Shown here in pieces: positions 1 to 11,799 of a stretch of DNA of 64,000 nt. The notes beneath the pieces were generated by a model. It worked only from the letters and a program-made list of their open reading frames with translations. It was not told the DNA's origin and searched no databases. Within the stretch, counting starts at the first letter, position 1; each line of letters begins with the position of its first letter. The stretch covers positions 62,001 to 126,000 of the forward strand of contig CANNCP010000006.1 in assembly GCA_947503145.1 (NCBI GenBank), in the 5' to 3' direction. Source of the stretch: an uncultured Roseovarius sp. GTDB taxonomy: Bacteria > Pseudomonadota > Alphaproteobacteria > Rhodobacterales > Rhodobacteraceae. The position numbers and the translations under genes are program-made.

Positions 1-719
1 GCGATCACCTCGCCGGTGCCCAGGTCGCACAGATGCGCGGCAATGGTGGTGGAGCCCAGATCGACGGCGAGACCGTAGACCGTACCTTCGTAGAAACCCG
101 GCCATAGCTGTATGATCCGGGGGGGATTTTCCTCGTCCCCCAGGTTGATGGCGCAGGTGACCTTCCAGCCGCCCTTGCGCAGAATCGGTTGCATGGTTTG
201 CAGGATGTGCAGATCGGCATGGATATTCTTGAGTTGCCATTGTTCGTCCAGCGCGGTGCAGAGCCGCTCCAGATCGCCTGACGGCTTGTGCATGTCGGGC
301 TCTTCCACCTCGACATAATAGAGCCGGGTAGAGGGATTCAGCGTGATGTCGCGGACCTCGGCACGTTTGCGTACGACCTGCTTGTGCACCTGGCTTTCGG
401 GCGGCACGTCAATGACCACATCGCGCTGCACCGTGGCCTGACAGCCAAGGCGGCGGCCTTTTTTCAGGCCGCGCTTGTCATCGTAGCGCTGTTCGACCGA
501 GTTCCATTCCGACAGCGCGTTCTCATGCACGATCACACCGTGTTTGGCGAATTCTCCATAGGCCGGCGTGATCTGGCATTTCGAGCAGATGCCGCGCCCG
601 CCACAGACCGAATCGAGGTCCACTCCGAGCTGCCGCGCGGCGGTCAGCACGGGCGTGCCCACCGGGAAATGACCGCGTTTGCCCGAAGGCGTGAAGATGA
701 CGAGCGGATCGGTGGTCAT
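1..719 (-). CDS. RamA-like corrinoid activation protein (2Fe-2S ferredoxin plus ASKHA domain), 3' part missing
   Basis: The frame is open from an ATG at 719 to the left edge, giving about 239 residues of a longer protein. The N-terminal 100 residues form a plant-type 2Fe-2S ferredoxin domain with the motif CGGRGICSKC and a further Cys in RLGCQA. A linker follows, then the start of an actin-like ATP-binding domain (AVDLGSTTIAAHL) typical of the DUF4445/RamA family. RamA-type proteins reduce inactive cob(II)alamin on corrinoid proteins in an ATP-dependent way. In Roseobacter relatives a RamA-like protein has been linked to reactivation of a split methionine synthase that lacks its own activation domain, so that is a plausible role here. 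An alternative partner is the MttB-family methyltransferase at 52.6 kb. The C-terminal two thirds lie outside the window. Confidence 0.85.
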   Translation of the reverse strand, partial: MTTDPLVIFTPSGKRGHFPVGTPVLTAARQLGVDLDSVCGGRGICSKCQITPAYGEFAKHGVIVHENALSEWNSVEQRYDDKRGLKKGRRLGCQATVQRDVVIDVPPESQVHKQVVRKRAEVRDITLNPSTRLYYVEVEEPDMHKPSGDLERLCTALDEQWQLKNIHADLHILQTMQPILRKGGWKVTCAINLGDEENPPRIIQLWPGFYEGTVYGLAVDLGSTTIAAHLCDLGTGEVI

Positions 720-885
720 GGCGACTCCATCTGGTGGCGATCTATGTGGTCGAACCATAGACATTTGCGCGCCGTGTGAAAGGCTGCAACCGGCAGAATT
801 TGGCCTTGTGGCGTCATGTCCGCGCCCCCTCGATCCCTCGCGCCCCCTGCGGGGCCGGTCGTCCTCGGGGCAAGAGGGAGCCTGG

Positions 886-908
886 CTCTTTTTACCAGGA
901 ATATCCTC
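886..908 (-). repeat. Short intergenic motif shared with 45333-45356
   Basis: Read on the minus strand this 23-base stretch (GAGGATATT, then CCTGGTAAAAAGAG) closely matches the plus-strand stretch at 45333-45356 (CAGGATATTTTTGG, then CAAGAAGAAG). Both lie in non-coding sequence. I infer a small dispersed intergenic element. Function is unknown. Confidence 0.4.
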
Positions 909-1039
909 GCAGGCGGTTTTATATCCCGGAGCGGGGATTCGAGTATTTGAGGAAAACTGAAGGGGCAGGCGCGGCAAGGGGGCGGATGGCGACCACTTCG
1001 CGGCGGAGTGCCATCGGCTGTATGATGCTGCAGCATCAC

Positions 1040-1190
1040 CCGGTAGAGAAAACTGCCATGGCTGGGCGTGCCGAAGATTTCGATATTTGCGTCGATCATG
1101 CCGCAGTCCGCAACATGGGGCCGTTTGCCGAATGTCGAAATGCCGACGAAAGGCGGATCAAGCTGCCCGGTTTGGTGCCCGTGCCCGCCC
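1040..1190 (-). pseudogene. Decayed ureohydrolase (agmatinase/arginase family) N-terminal remnant
   Basis: The 609 bases between the RamA-like gene and guaB contain no convincing intact gene. On the minus strand the residues GQLDPPFVGISTFGKRP, then HVADCGMIDANIEIFGTP, resemble the N-terminal segment of the arginase/agmatinase family (typically PPFxGIxTFGKRP, then a DADVAxLGxPFD strand). Similarity stops after the GTP. The Mn-binding His and Asp motifs of the catalytic core are absent from the rest of the stretch. I interpret it as a relic of a lost gene; the match is by eye and chance similarity cannot be excluded. Confidence 0.4.
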
Positions 1191-1292
1191 GTGGCGTGGA
1201 CCCGGAAGATCCGGCCACGCTGGCCTGTTGTGGATTGCGTCCTCTGGCAAGGCGCGAATCGGCCTTTCGTCTCTGGCCCATTCATGCAATAG

Positions 1293-2777
<1,485 letters not shown>

Positions 2778-2849
2778 GGTGATTTATATCAGTATGTTGC
2801 CACTATTTATTCAGGTTAAAAACCGGTCACGCCGCGCCGAGGTGCAGGC

Positions 2850-4016
2850 ATGACACCGGGTGCGCGCGTTCAGGCCGCGATCGAGATTCTCGATGCGATC
2901 GCGGACGGGATTGCGGCTGAAAGGGCGCTGACCGGATGGGCGCGCCGGTCGCGGTTTGCCGGGTCCGGCGATCGTGCGGCGGTGCGCGATCATGTATTCC
3001 AGGCGCTGCGCTGCTGGCGATCCTATGCCTGCCTCGGCGGTGCCGAGACCGGTCGCGCACGCATGATCGGGGCGTTGCGCGCCGAAGGGATCGAGCCTGC
3101 GATAATCTTTACCGGTGAAGGCCACGCGCCTGGGCCGCTCAGCGCCGCCGAATGCGCGGCAGGCGAATCGCCGGTGACAGAGGCGGACCGACTGGACCTG
3201 CAGCCCTGGTTGCTGGACCGTTTTCGGGCATCTCTTGGCGCCGAGGCAGAGGTGGCGGCGCTGGCACTGCGCACGCGTGCGCCAGTCACTTTGCGGGTCA
3301 ATCTGCGCAAGGCCAGCGTGGCAGAGGCGCTGGACGCGCTAGCTGCGGATGACATTATCGCAGTGCCACTGGATCACGTGAATACTGCACTGCAAGTTAC
3401 GGAAAAACCTAGGAAGGTTTCCGGGTCTGCCGCATTTATGGGCGGACTTGTAGAGCTTCAAGACAGTTCCAGCCAATGGGCGATGCAGACGATTGACCTG
3501 CCTCCCGGTGCTCGCGTGCTGGACTATTGCGCAGGCGGCGGCGGCAAGGCGCTGGCGCTGGCGGCGCGGCTGGATGCGGAAATTCTTGCCCATGATGCGG
3601 CGCCTGAGCGGATGAAGGATCTGCCTGCACGGGCGCAGCGGGCGGGCGTGCAGATCGGAATGCTGGACACGGCTACGCTGTCCGGTGCCGCGCCCTTTGA
3701 TCTGGTCCTGTGCGACGTGCCCTGCTCGGGCAGCGGCACGTGGCGGCGCGCGCCGGATGCAAAATGGCGCCTGACCGAGGCCGATCTCGGGGCGCTTGCA
3801 GAGGTGCAGGGCACGATCCTGGATGCCGCCGCATCATTGGTCGCACCAGGCGGTCGGCTGGTCTATGCGACCTGCTCGGTGTTGCGCGAAGAAAATGAGG
3901 ATCAGATTGCACACTTTGCCGAGCGTCACCCGGGCTGGACGCAGGGGACCGTTGCCCGTTTGCCCATCAGTGCGGTGGGGGATGGGTTTTTCGTAGCTCA
4001 CCTCTGGCGGGAGTGA
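2850..4016 (+). CDS. RsmB-type 16S rRNA (cytosine-C5) methyltransferase
   Basis: 388 residues of the RsmB/Nop2/Sun family, which methylates C5 of cytosine in 16S rRNA using SAM. After an N-terminal NusB-like helical region, the methyltransferase domain shows motif I (VLDYCAGGGGKALAL), motif IV with its cysteine (DVPCSGSGTWRRAPDAKWR) and the catalytic motif VI cysteine (YATCSVLREEN). The spacing fits this two-cysteine mechanism. The start has GAGGTG upstream. It is somewhat shorter than E. coli RsmB (about 430), so the exact target nucleotide is not certain. It lies 72 bases after guaB, probably co-transcribed. Confidence 0.85.
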   Translation: MTPGARVQAAIEILDAIADGIAAERALTGWARRSRFAGSGDRAAVRDHVFQALRCWRSYACLGGAETGRARMIGALRAEGIEPAIIFTGEGHAPGPLSAAECAAGESPVTEADRLDLQPWLLDRFRASLGAEAEVAALALRTRAPVTLRVNLRKASVAEALDALAADDIIAVPLDHVNTALQVTEKPRKVSGSAAFMGGLVELQDSSSQWAMQTIDLPPGARVLDYCAGGGGKALALAARLDAEILAHDAAPERMKDLPARAQRAGVQIGMLDTATLSGAAPFDLVLCDVPCSGSGTWRRAPDAKWRLTEADLGALAEVQGTILDAAASLVAPGGRLVYATCSVLREENEDQIAHFAERHPGWTQGTVARLPISAVGDGFFVAHLWRE

Positions 4017-4056
4017 TAGGGTTGCCCACAACCCTGATAGTGCGCGTCATTAGGCA

Positions 4057-4071
4057 TTAAGCGCACCTTAA
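4057..4071 (+). promoter_or_regulatory. CtrA-binding site (TTAA-N7-TTAA) upstream of cckA
   Basis: TTAA, GCGCACC, TTAA is an exact match to the CtrA full-site consensus, centred about 68 bases upstream of the cckA start in the only non-coding gap before it. CtrA is encoded at 31.8 kb. This suggests feedback of CtrA on the kinase that sits at the head of its own phosphorelay. Confidence 0.65.
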
Positions 4072-4131
4072 GTATTTTGAACCAGAAGTTGGGGGACCGA
4101 GTCACGATTACAGGACCCAGAGCCCTTGACC

Positions 4132-6423
4132 ATGACAACACATTCGATGGGACCGATCCGGCGCGCCGCCGCCCGTAGCCAGCCACGGGCCGCCATGATC
4201 CTTGCCGCGGCGCTCTTTTTCACGGGGGCTGCGCTGGTGGTGCCGGACGGAAATGCGCGGCTGATGATAGTCGGCATCGCGGCGATACTGGGCTGCTCCG
4301 CGCTTTGGGTATGTGGGATCGCGCTGTTTCAGCGATCCGTCAACCGCACGTCGGGGCAATCGCTGATAACGGTGATCAAACATGACGCAGCCCCCAGTAT
4401 CGTCACCTGCGAAGGTGGTGAAATCATCTGCATCAACGATGCTGCACAGAAAGCCTACCGCGCGAACCGTTCCGAAACGCTTGCCGGCGCCTTGCAGGGC
4501 GTGCTGGCCAATCCGGGTGCGGTGCTCTTTCGGTTGAAATCGGCGGCGACGGTCAGAGGATCGGCACATGAGGACCTGGTCACGGCGTCGGGCCATATCC
4601 GGCTGAGCGTGCACCGCGCCGGAGAGGACCGGTTCTTGTGGCGGATCGAACGATCGGCGGACATGGCGGCGCGCCGGGCTGATCCGCTGCCGTTACCGAT
4701 GATTACCGTGGGCCGCAATAATGCCGTCCTCTTCATGAATGACGCGGCGCGCCATCTGGTTGGCGAGCGGGCCCGCACGCTTGACCGCATCTGCCCCAAG
4801 CTGCCGCTGCGATCCGGGCAGTTCAACGACATCAGCACGCGTGATGGGCTGCAATCGTGCCTGACCGTCGCGCTGGAGGGGATGGCCGGACGACGCGAGG
4901 TATTCTTGCTGCCGGGCGTCGCGGCGACCGAGCGCCAGCCGGATGGCTGGGCCTTTTTTGACGAATTGCCGGTACCGCTGCTGAAGCTGGACACGAGCGG
5001 CCAGATACAGCTGTCAAACCGGCCCGCGCGCGATCTTCTGGGCGCCAAGGAATGCCGCGGTCGGCCGATCACGGAGCTGCTTGAAGGGCTGGGCCGTTCG
5101 ATTCCGGACTGGCTGGGGGATGCAGCAAAAGGCCGCGGAACACTGCATTCCGAGTTCCTGCGCGTCAAGCGCGAGGATCAGGATACCTTTGTGCAGGTCA
5201 CGCTGAACCGCGCGAGCGAAGAAGGCCAGACTGTCCTGATCGCCGTGCTGAGCGACGCGACCGAGCTGAAATCGCTGGAGGCGCAATTTGTCCAGAGCCA
5301 GAAGATGCAGGCGATCGGGCAGCTGGCTGGCGGGGTTGCGCATGATTTCAACAACCTGCTCACGGCGATCTCCGGCCATTGCGACCTGTTGCTGCTGCGG
5401 CACGATCAGGGCGACAGCGACTACAACGATCTGGTGCAGATCAACCAGAACGCCAATCGCGCCGCCTCGCTGGTCAGTCAGCTGCTGGCCTATTCGCGCA
5501 AGCAGACGCTACGCCCCGAGGTGATGGATCTGCGCGATACCATGTCCGACCTCACGCATCTGCTCAACCGGCTGGTGGGGGAAAAGGTGATCCTGTCACT
5601 GACCCATGACCCGACACTCTGGTCGATCCGCGCCGACAAGCGGCAGTTGGAACAGGTGGTGATGAATCTGGTGGTCAACGCCCGCGATGCAATGCCCGAG
5701 GGCGGCGAGATCCGCCTGACCACCGAGAATGTGACGCTGACAGAGCCGTTCAACCGCGATCGTGCGGTTGTGGCTCCTGGCCGTTACGTCAAGGTGACGG
5801 TGGCCGATGAGGGCGCGGGCATTCCATCTGACAAGCTGCAGAAGGTGTTCGAGCCGTTCTTTACCACCAAGCGCACGGGTGAGGGCACGGGGCTGGGGCT
5901 GTCGACGGCCTATGGAATCGTGAAGCAGACCGGCGGCTTCATCTTTGTCGACAGCGACCGTGGTGCCGGCAGCCGGTTCTTCCTGCTGTTGCCGGCGTAT
6001 GATCCGGTCGAGGACGTGCCCGAAGCCGCGCCGTTGCCGTTGACGGACGATACGCCGATGGATGGGGTCGTCCTGCTGGTGGAGGACGAGGCGCCGGTGC
6101 GCGCCTTTGCCTCGCGTGCCTTGCAGATGCGCGGCTTTACGGTGCTGGAGGCCGAATCGGCAGAGGATGCACTGGAACTGCTCAAGGATGACACGCTCGA
6201 TATCGATGTTTTCGTGACGGATGTGGTGATGCCCGGCATGAATGGACCCAGCTGGGTACAGCAGGCCCTGAAATCGCGGCCCGATGCGCGGGTCGTCTTT
6301 ATTTCGGGCTATGCCGAAGAGGATTTCGGCGATACCCAGGCGCGCATCCCGAACTCTGTGTTCCTGCCCAAGCCGTTCTCGCTGACGGACCTGACAGAAA
6401 TCGTGCAACGCCAGCTAAATTGA
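4132..6423 (+). CDS. cckA: Hybrid sensor histidine kinase CckA
   Basis: 763 residues from the ATG at 4132 (a TTG at 4126 is possible). CckA heads the CckA-ChpT-CtrA phosphorelay. Two N-terminal membrane segments occupy about residues 20-65. A PAS-like region follows, then the HisKA H-box [17 protein letters not shown] with phospho-acceptor His404. The ATP-binding domain carries [31 protein letters not shown] and [14 protein letters not shown]-terminal receiver has [13 protein letters not shown] with Asp697. This architecture and the AHDFNNLL box are typical of alphaproteobacterial CckA. CtrA and SciP are encoded elsewhere in the window. A perfect CtrA site precedes the gene. Its 3' end overlaps the convergent sulfotransferase gene by 9 bases. 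Confidence 0.93.
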   Translation: MTTHSMGPIRRAAARSQPRAAMILAAALFFTGAALVVPDGNARLMIVGIAAILGCSALWVCGIALFQRSVNRTSGQSLITVIKHDAAPSIVTCEGGEIICINDAAQKAYRANRSETLAGALQGVLANPGAVLFRLKSAATVRGSAHEDLVTASGHIRLSVHRAGEDRFLWRIERSADMAARRADPLPLPMITVGRNNAVLFMNDAARHLVGERARTLDRICPKLPLRSGQFNDISTRDGLQSCLTVALEGMAGRREVFLLPGVAATERQPDGWAFFDELPVPLLKLDTSGQIQLSNRPARDLLGAKECRGRPITELLEGLGRSIPDWLGDAAKGRGTLHSEFLRVKREDQDTFVQVTLNRASEEGQTVLIAVLSDATELKSLEAQFVQSQKMQAIGQLAGGVAHDFNNLLTAISGHCDLLLLRHDQGDSDYNDLVQINQNANRAASLVSQLLAYSRKQTLRPEVMDLRDTMSDLTHLLNRLVGEKVILSLTHDPTLWSIRADKRQLEQVVMNLVVNARDAMPEGGEIRLTTENVTLTEPFNRDRAVVAPGRYVKVTVADEGAGIPSDKLQKVFEPFFTTKRTGEGTGLGLSTAYGIVKQTGGFIFVDSDRGAGSRFFLLLPAYDPVEDVPEAAPLPLTDDTPMDGVVLLVEDEAPVRAFASRALQMRGFTVLEAESAEDALELLKDDTLDIDVFVTDVVMPGMNGPSWVQQALKSRPDARVVFISGYAEEDFGDTQARIPNSVFLPKPFSLTDLTEIVQRQLN

Positions 6424-7062
6424 GGCCTTCGGGACCGGCACATAGACACCATTGGCACCGATGCCGTCCCAAAGGGCGAAATCGGCTGCGAACTCGCGCC
6501 TCAGGCGACGCTCCACCTCGGGCGATAGCCGCAAGGGCAGTGCGTCAGGTGCGGCTTTGACCGAGGCGTTGCGACGCTCCGGGGTGATGTCGCATTGCAG
6601 CCGATCCTCCAGAAAAGCAATCAGCGCCGGCTGATCTTCGTAGCGGAACAGATGTGTGACGGCGGTGCCGTTACGCGTCGGCTCCAGAAACTTGGATTGG
6701 GCGCCGACATTGGCAAAACTCGGGGACTTGCCTTGCATGTAGGCCAGCACGAATTCATCAAAGCTGAGCCCTGCGGTGCTATTTGCGTGCCCGTCGAGAA
6801 ATGGGCGCTGGCGGTAGCGGTACCAGCTACCCAGCCAGCTGACCGGCTCGCGCATCACCGCCATGACATCAAGCCCTTCCCCGATGAACTTTTCCAGGGC
6901 AGGGCGAAAGAACCGGTTATAGCGAAACACCGGCGCGTGTTTCAGTTCTGGTGGATCGGTAACCACCATCGACGCCCGCGCCCCGAGGGTCGCTTGCCAA
7001 GCGGTGGTTCCGGTCTTGGGTACTGACAGGAACACCAGTTTTTGCGTGGAAAACACCAACAT
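6415..7062 (-). CDS. Sulfotransferase-family protein
   Basis: 215 residues. The N-terminus VFLSVPKTGTTAWQATLG contains the PKTGTT loop that binds the 5'-phosphosulfate of PAPS in sulfotransferases. VMAVMREPVSWLGSWYRYR fits the 3'-phosphate-binding strand (R-P-V-S). No signal peptide or membrane segment is visible, so a cytoplasmic enzyme acting on a saccharide or lipid acceptor is likely; the substrate cannot be told from sequence. It converges on cckA with a 9-base overlap and starts back-to-back with recA. Such small sulfotransferases are common in roseobacters. Confidence 0.8.
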   Translation of the reverse strand: MLVFSTQKLVFLSVPKTGTTAWQATLGARASMVVTDPPELKHAPVFRYNRFFRPALEKFIGEGLDVMAVMREPVSWLGSWYRYRQRPFLDGHANSTAGLSFDEFVLAYMQGKSPSFANVGAQSKFLEPTRNGTAVTHLFRYEDQPALIAFLEDRLQCDITPERRNASVKAAPDALPLRLSPEVERRLRREFAADFALWDGIGANGVYVPVPKASI

Positions 7063-7188
7063 ACGTGAACCCGTCTCTTTGTCGTCCGCTCTCTCAATCC
7101 TCGTAAACTACTCTTTAACTCATTTGGGAAAAAGTGGAGGGGTGAACAATTTTCTTGAAATGTTCTCGTTTTGTCTGCATGTACTGTA

Positions 7189-7203
7189 GAACAAGTGGTG
7201 AAC
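7189..7203 (+). promoter_or_regulatory. LexA SOS box (GAAC-N7-GAAC) upstream of recA
   Basis: GAAC, AAGTGGT, GAAC is an exact match to the alphaproteobacterial LexA operator, 48 bases upstream of the recA ATG. A half-site GTTC at 7162-7165 followed by a GTCT seven bases on could be a weaker second operator. Confidence 0.85.
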
Positions 7204-7250
7204 GAAGGCAGCAATTGCCGCCCGCCCGCGGGTGTGGAATAAGGACAGGA

Positions 7251-8333
7251 ATGAAAATGGCAACGGCAGATCTACTCAGCATGGACAACAAGAAAAGCGC
7301 AGACAAGCAAAAGGCGCTCGATAGTGCGCTGTCGCAGATCGAGCGGCAGTTCGGCAAGGGCTCCATCATGAAGCTGGGCGGCGAAAACGCCATCCAGGAT
7401 ATCGAGGCGACATCCACCGGATCGCTGGGACTGGACATCGCGCTGGGAATCGGCGGCCTGCCCAAAGGCCGCGTCGTGGAGGTTTATGGTCCCGAAAGCT
7501 CGGGCAAGACCACACTCACGTTGCATTGCGTGGCCGAAGTCCAGAAACTGGGCGGTGTCTGTGCCTTTGTCGATGCCGAACACGCACTTGACCCGCAATA
7601 TGCGCGCAAGCTGGGCGTGGATCTGGACGAGCTGCTGATCAGCCAGCCCGATACCGGCGAACAGGCGCTGGAAATCGTCGATACGCTGGTCCGGTCCGGC
7701 GCGGTCAGCATGATCGTGGTCGATTCGGTCGCAGCCCTTACGCCCAAGTCCGAACTGGAAGGCGACATGGGCGACAGCAGCGTCGGCGTACATGCCCGGC
7801 TGATGAGCCAGGCGATGCGCAAACTGACAAGTTCGATCAGCCGGACCAAATGCACGGTGATCTTCATCAATCAGATCCGCATGAAGATTGGCGTCATGTT
7901 CGGCAGCCCCGAGACCACGACCGGCGGTAACGCGCTCAAGTTCTACAGTTCGGTCAGGCTGGATATCCGGCGGATCGGGGCGCTGAAGGATCGTGACGAG
8001 GTGGTCGGCAACGCCACCCGCGTCAAGGTGGTCAAGAACAAGGTCGCGCCGCCGTTCAAGCAGGTGGAATTCGACATCATGTATGGCGAGGGCATCAGCA
8101 AGATGGGCGAATTGCTCGATCTCGGGGTCAAGGCCGGCGTGGTGGAGAAATCCGGCAGTTGGTTCAGCTATGGCGACGAGCGGATCGGGCAGGGGCGGGA
8201 GAATGCCAAGACCTTCATGAAGGAAAACAGCCGCATCGCGTTGCAGATCGAGGACAAGATCAGGGCGGCGCACGGACTCGAATTCGATATGCCCGAAGCG
8301 GGCGATGACAAGAGCGACATCCTGGAGGCATAA
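7251..8333 (+). CDS. recA: Recombinase RecA
   Basis: 360 residues from the ATG at 7251, preceded by AGGACAGGA. The frame is open further upstream, but that extension crosses the SOS box and lacks conservation. RecA forms filaments on single-stranded DNA for strand exchange and triggers LexA self-cleavage. The Walker A motif GPESSGKT lies at about residues 80-87, followed by [16 protein letters not shown] (L2 loop region) and the acidic C-terminal tail. The perfect LexA operator 48 bases upstream indicates SOS induction. A strong terminator follows at 8371-8403. Confidence 0.98.
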   Translation: MKMATADLLSMDNKKSADKQKALDSALSQIERQFGKGSIMKLGGENAIQDIEATSTGSLGLDIALGIGGLPKGRVVEVYGPESSGKTTLTLHCVAEVQKLGGVCAFVDAEHALDPQYARKLGVDLDELLISQPDTGEQALEIVDTLVRSGAVSMIVVDSVAALTPKSELEGDMGDSSVGVHARLMSQAMRKLTSSISRTKCTVIFINQIRMKIGVMFGSPETTTGGNALKFYSSVRLDIRRIGALKDRDEVVGNATRVKVVKNKVAPPFKQVEFDIMYGEGISKMGELLDLGVKAGVVEKSGSWFSYGDERIGQGRENAKTFMKENSRIALQIEDKIRAAHGLEFDMPEAGDDKSDILEA

Positions 8334-8370
8334 CCGTCCCCGACGCTTTGCCTAACGCTTTGACAGAATG

Positions 8371-8403
8371 AAAGCCCGGTCGCCCCCCGCGACCGGGCTT
8401 TTT
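8371..8403 (+). terminator. Rho-independent terminator after recA
   Basis: Inverted repeat AAAGCCCGGTCGC / GCGACCGGGCTTT around a short C-rich loop, followed by a T run. Confidence 0.9.
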
Positions 8404-8495
8404 CACGGGTTTTCGACGGTACAGTTTCTTGCGGTGGACAGGGCGGGCAGGGGCGGATAAATCACGAAGGCCCAAAGCCCGGAAAGAGATGCCCC

Positions 8496-11159
8496 ATGCC
8501 GACGTTGAATGAAATCCGCTCGACCTTTCTCAATTTCTTCGAGCGCAATGATCATGCGGTCGTCGACAGCTCGCCTCTGGTGCCGCGTAATGACCCGACG
8601 CTGATGTTCACCAACTCGGGGATGGTCCAGTTCAAGAACCTCTTTACCGGGGTGGAGCGCCGCGACTATACCCGTGCGGCCACCAGCCAGAAATGTGTTC
8701 GCGCCGGTGGCAAACACAACGATCTGGACAATGTGGGCTATACCGCGCGGCATCATACGTTCTTTGAGATGTTGGGAAATTTCAGCTTTGGGGACTATTT
8801 CAAGGAACAGGCGATTCCCTACGCCTGGGACCTGCTGACCAAGGAATTCGGCCTCGACAAGTCCAAGCTGCTGGTCACGGTCTACCATACCGATGACGAG
8901 GCGGCGGATATCTGGAAGAAATACGCGGGCCTGCCGGACGAACGCATCATCCGCATTGCGACGGACGATAATTTCTGGTCGATGGGGGCGACCGGTCCGT
9001 GCGGGCCGTGCACCGAGATATTTTATGACCACGGACCCGGGATCTGGGGTGGACCGCCGGGCAGCGCCGAGGAAGATGGCGACCGGTTCATCGAGATCTG
9101 GAACCTCGTTTTCATGCAGAACGAACGGTTCGAGGACGGCTCGCAGCGTGATCTGGACATGCAGTCGATCGATACCGGCATGGGGCTGGAGCGGATCGGC
9201 GCGCTGTTGCAAGGCAAGCATGATAATTACGACACCGACCTGATGCGCGCCCTGATCGAGGCCAGCGCGCATGTCACCAGTCAGGACCCGGACGGGCCGG
9301 GCAACGTGCATCACCGGGTGATCGCGGATCACCTGCGCTCGACCTCGTTCCTGATGGCCGATGGGGTGATGCCGTCCAACGAGGGGCGCGGATATGTGCT
9401 GCGCCGGATCATGCGGCGCGCGATGCGCCATGCGCACCTGCTGGGTGCCCAGGACCCGGTGATGTACCGGCTGGTGCCCGCGCTGGTCACGCAGATGGGT
9501 CAGGCCTATCCCGAGTTGGGGCGCGCGCAGGCGCTGATCGAAGAGACGCTTAAACAGGAAGAGACGCGTTTCAAGCAGACGCTCGACCGCGGGCTGAGCA
9601 TGCTGGACGACGCGGTTTCCGGTTTGCCCGAAGGTGCTGAACTGCCGGGCGAGACGGCATTCAAGCTCTACGATACTTATGGTTTCCCGCTCGACCTGAC
9701 ACAGGATGCGCTGCGCGAGAAGGGGTTGGGTGTTGCCATCGACGGGTTCGACGCGGCTATGGCCGAGCAGAAGGCAAAGGCCCGCGCGGCCTGGTCCGGC
9801 TCGGGTGAGGCGGCGGATGCTGGTATCTGGTTCGATATCGCAGAGACCGAAGGCGTGACCGATTTTCTGGGGTATGACACCGAAGTGGCCGAGGGGCAGA
9901 TACGCGCGCTGGTACAGGACGGTGCCCTGATCACCGAGGCCACGGTCGGGGATGAGGTGCAGATTGTCCTCAACCAGACTCCGTTCTATGCGGAATCGGG
10001 CGGACAGGTGGGCGATACTGGCACTATTCGCACCGAAAGCGCCTGCGCCGAGATCACCGACACCCGCAAAGTGGCGGGCGTGTTTATCCATTTTGGCAAG
10101 ATCACCCAGGGCACGCTGTCCAGGGGGGATGCGGTGCAGCTGGCGGTAGATCATGCCCGTCGCAGTCAAATCCGTGCCAACCATTCGGCCACACACCTGC
10201 TGCACGAGGCGTTGCGCGATACGCTTGGGCCTCATGTGGCGCAGCGCGGCAGCCTGAATGCCCACGACCGGCTGCGGTTCGATTTTAGCCACACCAAGGC
10301 GCTCTCGCTGCAGGAACTAAGGCAGGTCGAGGCCGACGTGAACGCCTATATCCGGCAGAATAACACGGTCGAGACGCGGATCATGACGCCCGACGATGCT
10401 CGCGCGCTGGGGGCGCAGGCGCTCTTTGGCGAGAAATACGGCGATGAGGTGCGTGTGGTGTCGATGGGCACGCAGTCCGGCTCTGGCAAGGGGACGGATG
10501 GTGCGACCTATTCGATCGAGCTATGTGGCGGCACCCATGTCGGGCGGACCGGTGATATCGGTGTGTTGGTCATTACCGGTGACAGCGCATCGAGTGCGGG
10601 CGTGCGCCGGATAGAAGCGCTGACCGGAGCGGATGCGTTTCGCTATCTCAGCAAACAGGATCAACGGATCGCGTCATTGGCGTTGGAATTGCGTGCGCAG
10701 CCGGACGACGTGCTGGAGCGTGTGCGCGGCCTGATGGATGAGCGCAAAGGACTGAGCAACGAGGTCGCGCAGCTACGCCGTGAATTGGCGATGGTCGGCG
10801 GGGCCGGGCAGGGTGGTGCTGTGGCGACCGAGGAGGTCGGCGGCGTGCCCTTCCTGGCGCAGGTGCTGAGCGGCGTGTCTGGCAGGGACTTGCCCGCACT
10901 GATTGACGAGCACAAGCTGCGGATCGGCACCGGTGCCGTGCTGCTGATCGCTGATACGGGCGGCAAGGCGGCCGTGGCCGCCGGTGTGACCGGGGATCTG
11001 ACGGATCGCATGTCGGCCGTGGACATGGTCAAGGCTGCCGTTGTGGAATTGGGCGGTAAGGGCGGTGGCGGCCGCCCGGACATGGCCCAGGGCGGCGGAC
11101 GCGATGCGACCAACGCCGATGCCGCGATCGAAGCCGTCAGAACACTGCTGAAAGGATAG
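8496..11159 (+). CDS. alaS: Alanyl-tRNA synthetase
   Basis: 887 residues, full length. It charges tRNA-Ala and clears mischarged Ser/Gly-tRNA-Ala. The class II catalytic domain begins [20 protein letters not shown] and includes [14 protein letters not shown] and the motif 2/3 elements. The editing domain shows the zinc-binding [12 protein letters not shown] (HxxxH, about residue 562) and [13 protein letters not shown] (about residue 678). The C-terminal DHHA1-type domain ends [13 protein letters not shown]. AlaS commonly follows recA in alphaproteobacteria. The strong recA terminator suggests a separate promoter, and DUF1330 follows after 3 bases. Confidence 0.98.
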   Translation: MPTLNEIRSTFLNFFERNDHAVVDSSPLVPRNDPTLMFTNSGMVQFKNLFTGVERRDYTRAATSQKCVRAGGKHNDLDNVGYTARHHTFFEMLGNFSFGDYFKEQAIPYAWDLLTKEFGLDKSKLLVTVYHTDDEAADIWKKYAGLPDERIIRIATDDNFWSMGATGPCGPCTEIFYDHGPGIWGGPPGSAEEDGDRFIEIWNLVFMQNERFEDGSQRDLDMQSIDTGMGLERIGALLQGKHDNYDTDLMRALIEASAHVTSQDPDGPGNVHHRVIADHLRSTSFLMADGVMPSNEGRGYVLRRIMRRAMRHAHLLGAQDPVMYRLVPALVTQMGQAYPELGRAQALIEETLKQEETRFKQTLDRGLSMLDDAVSGLPEGAELPGETAFKLYDTYGFPLDLTQDALREKGLGVAIDGFDAAMAEQKAKARAAWSGSGEAADAGIWFDIAETEGVTDFLGYDTEVAEGQIRALVQDGALITEATVGDEVQIVLNQTPFYAESGGQVGDTGTIRTESACAEITDTRKVAGVFIHFGKITQGTLSRGDAVQLAVDHARRSQIRANHSATHLLHEALRDTLGPHVAQRGSLNAHDRLRFDFSHTKALSLQELRQVEADVNAYIRQNNTVETRIMTPDDARALGAQALFGEKYGDEVRVVSMGTQSGSGKGTDGATYSIELCGGTHVGRTGDIGVLVITGDSASSAGVRRIEALTGADAFRYLSKQDQRIASLALELRAQPDDVLERVRGLMDERKGLSNEVAQLRRELAMVGGAGQGGAVATEEVGGVPFLAQVLSGVSGRDLPALIDEHKLRIGTGAVLLIADTGGKAAVAAGVTGDLTDRMSAVDMVKAAVVELGGKGGGGRPDMAQGGGRDATNADAAIEAVRTLLKG

Positions 11160-11162
11160 ACC

Positions 11163-11450
11163 ATGCCTGCACTCTGGATTGCTCACGTGACCGTATCTGA
11201 CGAAGAGGCCTACGGTAAATATGCCGCGCTCGCAGGCCCTGCGATTGCCAAGCATGGCGGGCATTTCATCGCCCGTGCCGGCCGCTATGTGCAACTGGAG
11301 GGCAAGGACCGCGCACGCAACGTCGTGGCCCGCTTTCCCAGCCTGGAGGCCGCCGAGGCGTGCTATCACTCGCCTGAGTACCAAGAGGCGCTGAGCCATG
11401 CCCGCGGCGCGGCCGAGCGAGAGCTGCTGGTGGTCGAAACGTCGGAATAA
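11163..11450 (+). CDS. DUF1330 domain protein
   Basis: 95 residues matching the DUF1330 family, a ferredoxin-like dimeric alpha+beta barrel fold. The family pattern is visible in LWIAHVTVSDEEAYGKYAAL, the glycine pair before FIARAGRYVQLEGK, and FPSLEAAEACYHSPEYQEAL. Members are small cytoplasmic proteins without an assigned reaction. Only 3 bases separate it from alaS, so the two are probably translated from one message. No catalytic residues can be proposed. Confidence 0.85.
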   Translation: MPALWIAHVTVSDEEAYGKYAALAGPAIAKHGGHFIARAGRYVQLEGKDRARNVVARFPSLEAAEACYHSPEYQEALSHARGAAERELLVVETSE

Positions 11451-11799
11451 TGCGCAGCGCGCGCGTTTTTGCCGAAGAGACTCGCGGTTGGGCAAGGTGT
11501 CGCTGACGTGAAATATGCCTCTTGCTGCTTCCGAAACGAATCGGTTTATCGCGCTGATTGTTTCGCCAAGGATCGTGAGGTCGACTTTCACGACCTATTG
11601 TCTCCCTTATCGAAACAGGAAAAGCTCAATAAAATGGCGAGTTTCGCGTAAAACTATTGCGCGATGGCCACATTTACGCTGTTTTGAGTGAAATATTCCC
11701 GTTTTGCGGCCAGTTACGCCTGTTGTCTGCCTTTTTCCGTCGCGCCAAGGGCTTGGCCTTGGCTAACATTCTCGTGTTTGTTCAATAAGGAGGGAAAAT
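11451..11799. other. 349-base gap without a recognised gene
   Basis: No coding frame in this AT-richer stretch looks protein-like. It must carry the promoter and leader of the secreted-protein gene at 11800, whose ribosome-binding site AGGAGGG is clear. I could not place -35/-10 boxes with confidence. Confidence 0.5.

Noticed and set aside
7155-7250. A 32-residue N-terminal extension of RecA
   Set aside because: It runs through the LexA operator and lacks conservation; the ATG at 7251 has the ribosome-binding site.
8403-10292. A 629-codon minus-strand frame opposite alaS
   Set aside because: It is a mirror of the alaS coding strand in high-GC DNA with no domain signature.
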